Below, piece after piece: positions 9,316-17,175 of a stretch of 33,674 nucleotides of DNA. Within the stretch, counting starts at the first letter, position 1, and each line of letters opens with the position of its first letter. The notes beneath the pieces are model-generated. The model did not search any database, had not been told where the DNA came from, and saw only the letters and a program-made list of their open reading frames with translations. The stretch lies in the IMG/VR virus record IMGVR_UViG_3300024513_000051, positions 1 to 33,674 of that record. One strand, written 5' to 3'. The DNA comes from a virus. The translations under genes and the position numbers were made by a program.

Positions 9316-10071
9316 TCACTTCCTAATCCCATTTTTTGGATCCCACTGTCTGATTGCCTCATCATTTGGGAAAATTCTATCATATTTTTTATTAAAATCT
9401 GGCTTCTCTTCTCCAGTATGCTCTAAAATCTCCCAGAAAAATGGACAGGTATATCTAAATCCTTCTCGTATTTCTGTAACTCCATGCACGTAATTCATAT
9501 CTCCAGGGAAGAAGTATGCGGAACCTCTTTTAGGTTTAAACTGTATACCCTGGTTTGGAAAATATAACTCTCCGCCCTCGTAGTCATCATTAATATAAAA
9601 TAAACTTGCTATATCATAATTAGGAAAGTCATTTGGCGTTCCTGCATCTGGTCCAGAGTGCAGTTCTTTATCTGCATGAGGTAATTGGAACTGTCCTGGA
9701 TTCCACTTTACTATTGTTTGTCCAGTTGGCTGAACCTTTACCTTAAAGAAATCTTCAATAATTGGTTGCAGTCTATTAAACAAACCCACAATAACTGGAA
9801 CAATCTTTGGATCATTTTGATTTAAAGATGGAGCACTGCAGACTCTATCTTTCCAGTAATCAGCATCATAGGTGATGGTACCATTTTCATTTTTATGGCT
9901 TTCTGTAATATCCCAGATTGTTAAATTTCTTGCTGCATTATCTAAAAAATCAACTTCTTCATCTGTCATAAAGTTTTGTAATTCAATAATGTTATCTGGT
10001 CCACTGCCGAAAAATCCTGACGGTGTAATGGATGGGTGTCGTATTGCTAAAACTGCATCTTCTGGCTTCAT
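9316..10071 (-). CDS. 2OG-Fe(II) oxygenase, prolyl 4-hydroxylase-like
   Basis: A 251-residue oxygenase with H132-A-D134, H196 and R206, and SLFYINDDYEGGELYF. The loop between the HxD and the core strand is long (KELHSGPDAGTPNDFPNYD), and this part of the fold often shapes substrate choice. There is no Shine-Dalgarno. A TGATATAAT box ends exactly six bases before the ATG, so it is probably expressed from its own leaderless promoter at the head of a five-oxygenase sub-operon running down to 6391. Confidence 0.88.
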   Translation of the reverse strand: MKPEDAVLAIRHPSITPSGFFGSGPDNIIELQNFMTDEEVDFLDNAARNLTIWDITESHKNENGTITYDADYWKDRVCSAPSLNQNDPKIVPVIVGLFNRLQPIIEDFFKVKVQPTGQTIVKWNPGQFQLPHADKELHSGPDAGTPNDFPNYDIASLFYINDDYEGGELYFPNQGIQFKPKRGSAYFFPGDMNYVHGVTEIREGFRYTCPFFWEILEHTGEEKPDFNKKYDRIFPNDEAIRQWDPKNGIRK

Positions 10072-10077
10072 AATAAG

Positions 10078-10086
10078 ATTATATCA
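10078..10086 (-). promoter_or_regulatory. Extended -10 promoter, leaderless start of oxygenase at 10071
   Basis: The minus strand reads TGA-TATAAT, then six bases, then ATG. The usual distance from -10 to transcription start would put +1 on the A of the ATG. No ribosome site is present. Confidence 0.6.
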
Positions 10087-10090
10087 CAGG

Positions 10091-10558
10091 TTAATGCTCC
10101 TGGATTTTTGCCTCCACTTCTAGTTTTGTAAGAAATCTTTCGACATCAAAACGCCAGTTATCTCTACCAAATGACTGTGCGATTTTGAGGCATAGTTTTT
10201 CATAGTCTTCTTTATTAAGTTTATCTTTGATAGCATATAGGGCATCAGTTGTATCAATGTAGTTTTGTCTAACAAAAGATGGATCCCCTGCCTGATTTCT
10301 TTTTAAAACTTTGGTATTAATTTTCCCAGATGGTTCATATAAAGAAACTGTTAAAAAATTTCTTGCAAATCCAGCATCCTGATACATTTGATATCCCGCA
10401 ACAGCATCTACAACATTGTCATAGGAAATAATGGATCTGACTGGTGATTCTCCATCTCTAGAGACAGTTATAATATAGTGATTAATCTTTTGTGCTTTTG
10501 CGTCAGCAATATATTGATTTACAATATCTGTGTGGCTTGGTTTTAATTGATCACTCAT
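10091..10558 (-). CDS. Conserved-looking phage protein of unknown function
   Basis: A soluble protein of 155 residues starting MSDQLKPSHTDIVNQYIADA. Its middle (SYDNVVDAVAGYQMYQDAGFARNFLTVSLYEPSGKINTKVL, about residues 45-85) has the look of a compact alpha/beta domain, with no catalytic motif that I recognise. ATG overlaps the upstream stop (TGATG), so it is translated with the gene at 10558-11265. Sitting between oxygenase genes, it may be a partner or regulator in the same process; this is a guess from position. Confidence 0.6.
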   Translation of the reverse strand: MSDQLKPSHTDIVNQYIADAKAQKINHYIITVSRDGESPVRSIISYDNVVDAVAGYQMYQDAGFARNFLTVSLYEPSGKINTKVLKRNQAGDPSFVRQNYIDTTDALYAIKDKLNKEDYEKLCLKIAQSFGRDNWRFDVERFLTKLEVEAKIQEH

Positions 10559-11265
10559 CAAAACCCTGACCTATCTACTACATCTAGTTTTAATGTCTTA
10601 ACTTCATGTGATCCAAGGGATGTTCCATTTTCGTCTACTGCCTCACGATACCAGTCTGTCCATTCTCCAGATGAGTTAACGACTTGTGCTGCTGTTCCAT
10701 AATTTATGTTTGCTTGTTGTCTTTTACGATCTGGATCTTGATACGCTACAATCTCAATAGTTGTATTATTTAAATTGGTTAAAGAAATTGGAATAATCGT
10801 TGCAATTGGTGTTCCAGCCTTTATAACAACTTCTTGATTTGCCTTTTTTGCCTTAAGTGCTAATGGCAATGGATTATCATAAAAAGAAGTACTTATTAGA
10901 TTAGACATTGTTTCAAAATCTTCGTTAAAGTAATTAACGGGATTAATCGTTAAAATACTTACATCTGGGTCAGTCCTAAAAATCAATGATGTATTAAGAC
11001 TTATTGATGACTGACCTCTACCTGCATATGAGCCTTCAGGACTAGTAATTTTTACGTGTTGATCTGTTTGATCATTAATGCCATCCCAAAAAAATACTAT
11101 ATCTTCTTTACAAGAAAGATTCCAGCCAACAACGTTTGCTTGTGTAACAGGAAAACATCTATATGCATGCTTTTCAGATGTTACATCCATCCAATCTCTT
11201 TTAATTGACATTGGCTGAATATCAAAGTTACAGCCGTATAATTTTTCAACTGAAATATTTAGCAT
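10558..11265 (-). CDS. Unknown beta-rich protein, diverged relative of the 11960-12739 product
   Basis: A 235-residue protein of unknown function, possibly DUF6065-like (from memory, not checked). Motifs include HAYRCFPVTQANVVGWNLSC near residues 33-52 and VVIKAGTPIATIIPISL near 146-162. The stretch SILTINPVNYF...IKAGTPIATIIPISL aligns in spacing with ALFMTPMNRF...IPAGTPFLQVLPFK in the product at 11960-12739, so the two are probably ancient paralogues. It starts TAATG on the stop of an oxygenase gene and ends TGATG on the next gene, so it is tightly coupled to the hydroxylase cluster. Confidence 0.65.
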   Translation of the reverse strand: MLNISVEKLYGCNFDIQPMSIKRDWMDVTSEKHAYRCFPVTQANVVGWNLSCKEDIVFFWDGINDQTDQHVKITSPEGSYAGRGQSSISLNTSLIFRTDPDVSILTINPVNYFNEDFETMSNLISTSFYDNPLPLALKAKKANQEVVIKAGTPIATIIPISLTNLNNTTIEIVAYQDPDRKRQQANINYGTAAQVVNSSGEWTDWYREAVDENGTSLGSHEVKTLKLDVVDRSGF

Positions 11266-11948
11266 TATTCATTTGCCCACTTTGGATCATACATATCTGG
11301 AGTATGATACTTTCTGCTATAGTCTAGCATTGTGACAATAGAATATTTAGTACCAGAGTGTACTGGCATTGCCTGATGCGGATACATAAAGTTTGAAGGG
11401 AAGACATACAGGTCTCCTGCCTTTGGCTTTATATTTAAATTCTTTAATCTAAAGTATAACTCTCCGCCATCATAATCATCATTGATGTATGCTACTAATG
11501 ATACAGTACAGTTGTATGAAAAACCATGATCATGGTGTTCTTTGAAGTGCTGCCCTGGTCCGTACTTAATAAAATTAAATGCTTCCCAATACTTTAATGG
11601 CATGATGTTATAGTCTTTTCTATAATCATCAACTACTGGTGCCTGTGCATCATATACGTCTTGCCAAATTTGCTGAAGTAGAAGAGAGTCTTCACTTTTA
11701 TCATTTTCAATATCTGTTTTTTTAAACTTAAAGTCATAGCAATCACGATAGTCTGGCATTAACTGCTGATATCCAACATATGCTGGTAGCCAATGGTACT
11801 GCTTTCCTTCTTCAGATAATTCTCCCCAAGGTGCTGGTGAGCCTAGGGTATTTTCTAGTCTTTCTATAATATTTAGTTCTGGCTTAATAACACCTCTATA
11901 GCAAGTGATGCCAAACCCTAATGTCTCTTTATCTGTCCAAGTTGACAT
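11265..11948 (-). CDS. 2OG-Fe(II) oxygenase, close paralogue of the 12739-13452 product
   Basis: A 227-residue oxygenase with H138-H-D140, H191 and K201. AYINDDYDGGELYF follows the HxD. Residues 121-160 (WEAFNFIKYGPGQHFKEH onward) match the same region of the oxygenase at 12739-13452 closely, so these two are the most recent duplication in the cluster. AGGAG lies six bases before the ATG. An 11-base gap separates it from the unknown gene at 11960-12739, and it is coupled (TAATG) to the unknown gene at 10558-11265. Confidence 0.88.
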   Translation of the reverse strand: MSTWTDKETLGFGITCYRGVIKPELNIIERLENTLGSPAPWGELSEEGKQYHWLPAYVGYQQLMPDYRDCYDFKFKKTDIENDKSEDSLLLQQIWQDVYDAQAPVVDDYRKDYNIMPLKYWEAFNFIKYGPGQHFKEHHDHGFSYNCTVSLVAYINDDYDGGELYFRLKNLNIKPKAGDLYVFPSNFMYPHQAMPVHSGTKYSIVTMLDYSRKYHTPDMYDPKWANE

Positions 11949-11959
11949 GATATCTCCTT

Positions 11960-12739
11960 CTACTTATACTCTCTTCTTGTCCAAACTTTATCTTTGTATA
12001 CCCCGCCATCTGGCTGGCGATAAATATTTGCGTTATCTACTATTTTAGCATATATGCTTGATGAATCTAATATCTCAATTTCGTGTTCCCAATTTTCTCT
12101 CTTAAATGGCAAAACCTGTAAAAATGGTGTACCTGCTGGAATAGTACCTTCCCAACCATCTATAATAAAAAATGGAAAACTGCCTAATAATTCAACCTTA
12201 TCAGAATCAACAATACCCGTTGTATTCATAAATGGTAAATCAAATCTGTTCATTGGTGTCATAAATAAAGCACTATATCCATCTGGCAGTTTTAGTCCCC
12301 AGTCTGGCATCCAAGCAAAATGACTCTTGTAGTATCCTGCAGGATGTTCAAACTGAGGCATAGGTGGCCTTACTGAACAAAAATCTTGATACATTGGATT
12401 ATCAACTTTAACGTCCAGGGAACCTGTAACATTTTTTGAAAAAATCAGATCACACGGTGTTTTAAGAACATATCCAGTCATAAAAGCATCTAAAATTGCT
12501 GGACAGGCTTTCCATGTTGGAATCATGCCGTAGTCATCTGTGGTTCCTGCTTTAGGAAATGGACAAACCTCTTTTGGTGCTTTGTAATATTCTCCATTAA
12601 ATGGATTTTTTGCAAACCTATCTGCATCCTTATACCACTGTGGTATTTCTTTTTGTGTTGGTGTTGGAACAGACTTGCTTTCTTTAGTTAGCCAGGGTCT
12701 GTATGATTTAAAAAGTATTTTTTTATAATCTATACTCAC
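11960..12739 (-). CDS. Unknown phage protein, 259 residues, between two 2OG oxygenases
   Basis: Recognisable stretches include IPQWYKDADRF (about 32-42), TWKACPAILDAFMTG (75-89), HFAWMPDWGLKLPDGYSALF (140-159) and IPAGTPFLQVLPFKREN (200-216). I do not know its function. The C-terminal half resembles the 10558-11265 product, suggesting a shared beta-sandwich fold. The start is GTG overlapping the upstream oxygenase stop (TAGTG). The strict alternation with oxygenases suggests a partner, substrate adaptor or second enzyme of the same pathway, but no active-site motif is visible. Confidence 0.65.
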   Translation of the reverse strand: MSIDYKKILFKSYRPWLTKESKSVPTPTQKEIPQWYKDADRFAKNPFNGEYYKAPKEVCPFPKAGTTDDYGMIPTWKACPAILDAFMTGYVLKTPCDLIFSKNVTGSLDVKVDNPMYQDFCSVRPPMPQFEHPAGYYKSHFAWMPDWGLKLPDGYSALFMTPMNRFDLPFMNTTGIVDSDKVELLGSFPFFIIDGWEGTIPAGTPFLQVLPFKRENWEHEIEILDSSSIYAKIVDNANIYRQPDGGVYKDKVWTRREYK

Positions 12740-13452
12740 TACTTATGGCCTAACTCATTAATGTCAGTCATAATTACGACACAATACTTTGTACCGCTCT
12801 TCATTGGAAGAGATGCATGCTCATAAATGTAGTTAGATGGGAACACAGCAATATCTCCAACTTTTGGAGTAAGTGTATATCCGTCTAGTCTTGGGAATTG
12901 TATTTCCCCGCCCTCATAGTCATCGTTAATATAAATAACCGCAGAGACGGTTGCATTATAGGCTGGACCATGGTCTGCGTGAATATTAAAATGCTTTCCT
13001 TCACCTTCGTATTTTACAAAGTTAAATGCTTCATAATAGATAACATTAATTCCCCAATATGCTGCATATTCATCTATGCATAATTTTAACTTATCATATA
13101 TTTCTTTATGTAGGTCTAGTAGTTCGGCATTTTGATCATTCCTAGCGCCAAGATTTTCTGGCTTAAATTTAAAGTCTACACAATCTCTTGCTCTTTTAAT
13201 TGGCGTATTAGAATTTGTTACTTGGGCTTCTGACCAACGGTAGCCTTTGCTGCCATCTAGGTTTGACTCTAGTGTATTGATATATCTATCAGCATCTTCT
13301 TTAGAAAAGACATTTCTATAAATGTTTAAACCAAGCCCAGGGTTTTCTACAATGACGCCGTTTGGCAATGTTTTTGTTGGATATCTATTTGATGCCGTTT
13401 CTGAGCGATCTTTTGTAAACCATGGATTCTGGTTTTCATCATATTCGTACAT
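12739..13452 (-). CDS. 2OG-Fe(II) oxygenase, first gene of the hydroxylase cluster
   Basis: A 237-residue oxygenase with H158-A-D160, H212 and K222, hallmark VIYINDDYEGGEIQF, and close similarity to the 11265-11948 product across the catalytic half (YEAFNFVKYEGEGKHF). It is about 10 residues longer at the N terminus. Only a weak GGAT precedes the ATG. It is 26 bases downstream of the small gene at 13479-13931 and heads the leftward oxygenase cluster. Confidence 0.88.
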   Translation of the reverse strand: MYEYDENQNPWFTKDRSETASNRYPTKTLPNGVIVENPGLGLNIYRNVFSKEDADRYINTLESNLDGSKGYRWSEAQVTNSNTPIKRARDCVDFKFKPENLGARNDQNAELLDLHKEIYDKLKLCIDEYAAYWGINVIYYEAFNFVKYEGEGKHFNIHADHGPAYNATVSAVIYINDDYEGGEIQFPRLDGYTLTPKVGDIAVFPSNYIYEHASLPMKSGTKYCVVIMTDINELGHK

Positions 13453-13478
13453 GATAAATCCGTTCTGTTAGGAAATTA

Positions 13479-13931
13479 TTAAAGCAGTGTGTTTGAAGAA
13501 CTGTCAAACTGAACAGATTCTCCAACCATAATCTTTTTACCTTCTGGAACCTTAATCATTTTAATATTATCTTTAGCAAGATGCTCATTTAAATACTGGC
13601 CAATTGCAGTGCCTTCATTTGCAACAATCATTGCAATAATAACATTATCACAAATAAAAGAATATGTTCTTCTTGTAGACCAGAATTCGTCATCTGATGG
13701 CAAGTCTAAATATTCCATTCCATCAGCAACATGTCCTCCAGAGAATGATGTTCCGTTCCAAGTTGCCCCTGATTTTGCTTGATTTTTAAAAGATGTTGTT
13801 TCCATCATAGTAATTGGGAGATTTGATGCAAGTGCTGCATCTAAAATATTTTTTCTCTCATCTGTAGAGAAGGTAAATTCAAATACTACCTGCCAAGATG
13901 AGTCGTTATTTTCTGCTAGTACAAAATGCAT
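13479..13931 (-). CDS. Hypothetical protein, 150 residues
   Basis: A soluble protein starting MHFVLAENNDSSWQVVF, with no signal peptide or membrane segment and no motif I recognise. The middle contains the Gly/Ser-rich SGATWNGTSFSGGHVADG (about 54-71), and the C terminus is beta-prone (IKMIKVPEGKKIMVGESVQF). AAGGAG sits six bases before the ATG, and a TGC-TATAAT box lies 22 bases upstream, so it has its own promoter and may lead the transcript into the oxygenase genes. Confidence 0.6.
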   Translation of the reverse strand: MHFVLAENNDSSWQVVFEFTFSTDERKNILDAALASNLPITMMETTSFKNQAKSGATWNGTSFSGGHVADGMEYLDLPSDDEFWSTRRTYSFICDNVIIAMIVANEGTAIGQYLNEHLAKDNIKMIKVPEGKKIMVGESVQFDSSSNTLL

Positions 13932-13953
13932 AGTTATCTCCTTTTACTTTTTA

Positions 13954-13962
13954 ATTATAGCA
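13954..13962 (-). promoter_or_regulatory. Extended -10 promoter before the 13931 gene
   Basis: The minus strand reads TGC-TATAAT, with predicted start near 13947 and a leader of about 16 bases containing AAGGAG. It abuts a stem-loop (13961-13999), so read-through from the Phe/Pro-tract gene and new initiation may be controlled at one spot. Confidence 0.5.
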
Positions 13963-13999
13963 TACCTTTGGAGAAGGTGTTAATTTCTCCATAGGCATG
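13961..13999. repeat. Imperfect 15-base inverted repeat (stem-loop)
   Basis: CATACCTTTGGAGAA (13961-13975) and TTCTCCATAGGCATG (13985-13999) pair at 14 of 15 positions counting one G-U, with a nine-base loop. It lies between the end of the Phe/Pro-tract gene and the next promoter. No clear U-run follows on either strand, so it is not a textbook terminator; it could be an mRNA 3' end or processing site. Confidence 0.5.
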
Positions 14000-14020
14000 T
14001 CTATTTAAATTTTGCATATT

Positions 14021-15019
14021 TTAGATACAAATTCCTAAGCATACGCAGTTGGATCCGCAACCTCTAAAGTATGGTGGGAAGAATGGGAAGTACGGTGGGA
14101 AGAACGGTGGGAAGAATGGGAAGTACGGGAAGTAAGGTGGGAAGAACGGGAAGAATGGGAAGTAAGGGAAGAACGGTGGGAAGAACGGGAAGAATGGGAA
14201 GTAAGGTGGGAAGAACGGTGGGAAGAACGGGAAGAATGGTGGGAAGAATGGGAAGAATGGGAAGAATGGGAAGAACGGTGGGAAGAATGGGAAGAACGGG
14301 AAGAATGGTGGGAAGAATGGAGGGAAGAATGGGAAGAACGGTGGGAAAAATGGAGGGAAGAATGGGAAGAATGGTGGGAAAAATGGAGGGAAGAATGGGA
14401 AGAATGGCGGGGTAGTTGTAACAGATGATGTAGTTACACCTGCAGATGTACCATTAGCATTAATAGCAACAATTGTATAAGTTTGTGATCCTGGATTTGT
14501 ACCTGGATCGTTAGCATCATATGGTGAAGATGTAACACCAGTATAACTTGATCCATCAGAACCAGTAATTGTATATGATGTAATTGTGCTACCACCATTT
14601 GCTGGGGCAGACCATTCAATTCTGTTTGTGTTTGCTGATAAAGCAGATGCACTGGCACCACTTGGTGTTCCTGGCTTTGTAGTAACAGCAACAGAAGAAC
14701 TTGTTGTTGGATTTGCAGTACCTGCTGCATTTGTACCTACAACTGTAAATGTATAAGATGTTCCTCCAGATAAGCCAGTAAATTGGTATGTTGTATTTGC
14801 ATTACCAGTGACCACTGTTGTTGTTGCTGGAGTTGTTGTAATTGTATAAGATGTTGCTGCTGGAGAAGTAGCAGGCAAAGACCAAGAAAGGTCAACAGCA
14901 CCATTACCATAGTCACGTCCTGTGCCTACATTTGAAGCACTTAAACTTGTGACTGGATCTGGTTGTAAAAAGTTATCCTGCGCTGAGGACTTAATACCTT
15001 TTCTTTTACTTGATGCCAT
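14021..15019 (-). CDS. FN3-domain fibre protein with long Phe/Pro tract and Cys-rich end
   Basis: A 332-residue protein that is probably a virion surface appendage. Residues about 22-115 and 116-203 are two fibronectin type III-like domains (LSGGTSYTFTVVGTNAAGT, then TPSGASASALSANTNRIEWS). Residues 204-318 are almost purely Phe and Pro in units of FFP, FFPP and sometimes YFP. The last 14 residues, RGCGSNCVCLGICI, hold four cysteines. I know no function for the Phe/Pro tract; it may form a stiff, very hydrophobic rod or a host-binding surface, and it is an obvious candidate for proline hydroxylation. AAAGGAG lies close before the ATG. Confidence 0.75.
   Translation of the reverse strand: MASSKRKGIKSSAQDNFLQPDPVTSLSASNVGTGRDYGNGAVDLSWSLPATSPAATSYTITTTPATTTVVTGNANTTYQFTGLSGGTSYTFTVVGTNAAGTANPTTSSSVAVTTKPGTPSGASASALSANTNRIEWSAPANGGSTITSYTITGSDGSSYTGVTSSPYDANDPGTNPGSQTYTIVAINANGTSAGVTTSSVTTTPPFFPFFPPFFPPFFPFFPPFFPPFFPFFPPFFPPFFPFFPFFPPFFPFFPFFPFFPPFFPFFPPFFPPYFPFFPFFPPFFPYFPFFPFFPPYFPYFPFFPPFFPPYFPFFPPYFRGCGSNCVCLGICI
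14066..14410. repeat. Degenerate purine-rich tandem repeat encoding the Phe/Pro tract
   Basis: The plus strand is built from GGGAAGAAYGG and GGGAAGAAYGGT units in varying order, almost all purine, for about 345 bases. The coding (minus) strand reads TTC/TTC/CCA/CCG/TTC. The same unit recurs in direct orientation about 10 kb away in the gene at 23895-25610. Regular GGG runs give the plus strand quadruplex or triplex potential. Confidence 0.85.
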
Positions 15020-15049
15020 GCTACTCTCCTTTGTTTATTTAAAATATTA

Positions 15050-17116
15050 TTACGCTGATAGGTCGCCCATTACAACCCAAGTGTCTGTTGCTCTCTTAAA
15101 GAGAGTTGCAGATGACCACTGAGTACGTAACTTCAAACCTGGTGTTCCATTTACTGTAACACCTGCTGCACCAGCAATAGTTACCTGTCCAGCACCAGTC
15201 TGTAGAATATCTAATGATGTACCTACTGGGAATGCAACGCTTGCATTTGTTGGAATTGTAACTGTCTGTGCAGTAGCCTTACCCATTTCAATCAAAGTAT
15301 CTTTTTCTGATACTGAAGATAATGTATATGAGTCTGTCTTTTGTGAAATAGTTGTAGCAGATGGTACCTTGCCAGCAAGTGCTGTGGTAACAGTTGCTGC
15401 ATAGTTAGCATCATCTCCAAGTGCAGCAGCCAACTCATCAAGAGTATTAAGTGCTGCAGGTGCTGAAGCGATTACGGCATTTACCTGTGCTGTTGCATCT
15501 GCAATTGCTTCTGACTTGGCAGTTGCAATTAAGCCAGGTACGCCATCGATTTGTGTTTGGATTGCAGAGGTTACACCGTCAAGATATCCAAGTTCTGTCT
15601 CAGATACTGTTGAAGATACTGCTAACTTTGTCCAGTCAATTGCTGCTGAAGCATTAATGTCAGCATTAACAATTGTACCGTTTGCAATCTTGCCAGATGT
15701 AATTGCTCCGTCAGCAACCTTGCTTTCTGTTACAGAATCTCCTGCAAGTTTATCTGCAGTTACAGCAGAGTTAACAATCTTTGCTGTTGAAACTGTGTTA
15801 TCTGTTGGCGTTCTTGTGTCAGACAAACGAACATCATCTGTAAGAACTAAGTCTGCTGTATCGACAATTCCGTGAACATTTTCAGTTGCAGAACTATGAT
15901 CTGATATATCTGCTGTTGTTGCTAATGCTGATGTATCAAGAATTCCGTGTACATTTGTTGTATCAGAATTGTGTTCTCCAAGAATTGTTAATGTTACTAG
16001 TGATGCTGTATCAGTAATACCGTGTACGTTTTCTGTTTCTCCATTATGGTTTGTTACAGCAGTAGCAACCTGTGTTTGTGTTGCAAGTTCTGCGGTATTA
16101 TTAATGCCATGAACATTTGCAGTTAATGCATTATGTGCAGTTACGGCATCATCTGATGAGTTGTCCGCATATGTTTTTGTAGCAAGCGCTGATGTATCAG
16201 AAATACCGTGTACGTCTGTTGTATCAGAATTGTGTGTGTTTACTTGTGCTTCAGCATAGTCTTTTGTTGCCAAAGCGTCTGTGTCTGCAATTCCGTGCAC
16301 ATTTGTATGATCATCATTGTGTGCTCCAATTCCAGAATCTACATAACCCTTTGTTGCTGCATGTAGATCATCTGATGGTGCGCCAGATAATGTTAGGGCA
16401 CCTGTCATTGAATCTCCAGCCTTTGATACTCTCTCAGAAAGTGCTGTTGTAACGCTTGCAGCGTAGTTAGCATCGTCTCCGATTGCATCAGCAAGTTCCT
16501 TTAATGTATCTAGTGCTCCAGGAGCACCATTAATCAAACCATCAATCTTGGTTTGAACGAATTCAGTTGTAGCAATCTTAGTAGAGTTATCGCTATTTGA
16601 CTGTGTTTGTGCAGTAGATGATCCACCTAAGTCTGCGCCACTGAGTGTCTTATTTGTTAATGTTTGTGTACCATTAAGAGTAACAACTGTATTATCAATA
16701 TCAAATTGTTCTGTACCAGCATTCCAGTCAATACCTGTACCAGCAAGGGCTGACTGATCTACTGTTGAGTTTGTAATTGCATCAGTAACAAAATCTTGTG
16801 TAGCAAGATCTGCTGTATTAGCAATTCCGTGGACATTGGTAGTACCGTTTACGTGGTCAGAGAGGAAAGAAGGGTCATCGCCAAGGGCTGCTGCTAATTC
16901 GTTAAGAGTATTTAATAAATCTGGTGCACCATCGATTAGGTCTGCTAAATCATCTGCTGATGCATAATAAGAAAGGCTTGACCAAGTTGAAGAGCCGTTA
17001 CCTATCTTAAATTTGTTGGTGTCAGTTTCAAAACCGATTTCACCTGCTGCTAAAATTGGGTTAGCGCCAGTCCACTGTGCTGCGGTACCTCTGCGCTGTT
17101 GCATTCTTGTTGCCAT
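15050..17116 (-). CDS. Tail fibre protein with repeated VHGI units
   Basis: A 688-residue fibre. The N terminus (MQQRRGTAAQWTGANPILAA to GNGSSTWSSL, residues 5-48) is the short N-terminal domain found in many phage fibres, including the Mtd-type. Residues 93-425 carry seven copies of a unit like TTNVHGIxDTxALAT. Three copies of a helical unit (LNELAAALGDD) lie near 70, 205 and 560, and there is an AVTADKLAGDSVTESKVADG-type ladder at 450-490. The last 100 residues (585-688) form a beta domain also found at the end of the 25618-26247 product. GAGGAGAG precedes the ATG. It is probably part of the host-adsorption apparatus. Confidence 0.85.
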   Translation of the reverse strand: MATRMQQRRGTAAQWTGANPILAAGEIGFETDTNKFKIGNGSSTWSSLSYYASADDLADLIDGAPDLLNTLNELAAALGDDPSFLSDHVNGTTNVHGIANTADLATQDFVTDAITNSTVDQSALAGTGIDWNAGTEQFDIDNTVVTLNGTQTLTNKTLSGADLGGSSTAQTQSNSDNSTKIATTEFVQTKIDGLINGAPGALDTLKELADAIGDDANYAASVTTALSERVSKAGDSMTGALTLSGAPSDDLHAATKGYVDSGIGAHNDDHTNVHGIADTDALATKDYAEAQVNTHNSDTTDVHGISDTSALATKTYADNSSDDAVTAHNALTANVHGINNTAELATQTQVATAVTNHNGETENVHGITDTASLVTLTILGEHNSDTTNVHGILDTSALATTADISDHSSATENVHGIVDTADLVLTDDVRLSDTRTPTDNTVSTAKIVNSAVTADKLAGDSVTESKVADGAITSGKIANGTIVNADINASAAIDWTKLAVSSTVSETELGYLDGVTSAIQTQIDGVPGLIATAKSEAIADATAQVNAVIASAPAALNTLDELAAALGDDANYAATVTTALAGKVPSATTISQKTDSYTLSSVSEKDTLIEMGKATAQTVTIPTNASVAFPVGTSLDILQTGAGQVTIAGAAGVTVNGTPGLKLRTQWSSATLFKRATDTWVVMGDLSA

Positions 17117-17159
17117 TTATCTCTCCTCTTGGTATTTCTACCGTTGTATTTCTTCGCTT

Positions 17160-17168
17160 ATTATAACA
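17160..17168 (-). promoter_or_regulatory. Extended -10 promoter before the VHGI-repeat fibre gene
   Basis: The minus strand reads TGT-TATAAT in the 59-base gap between two fibre genes. The predicted leader is about 35-40 bases and ends with GAGGAGAG before the ATG at 17116. Confidence 0.45.
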
Positions 17169-17175
17169 TCAATTT

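Noticed and set aside
6391-13452. AlkB-type DNA repair oxygenases
   Set aside because: The NDDYEGG hallmark and core spacing fit prolyl 4-hydroxylase-like proteins. The AlkB nucleotide-recognition lid and its usual RxxxxxR ending are not seen.
14071-14415. Plus-strand reading frame through the Phe/Pro repeat
   Set aside because: It encodes only a low-complexity Gly/Arg/Met repeat, has no ribosome site, and is the shadow of the minus-strand gene, whose FN3 domains are clear.
15050-17116. Diversity-generating retroelement target, because of the Mtd-like N terminus
   Set aside because: No reverse transcriptase, template repeat or variable C-type lectin end is seen in the window. The N-terminal domain is shared by many ordinary fibres.
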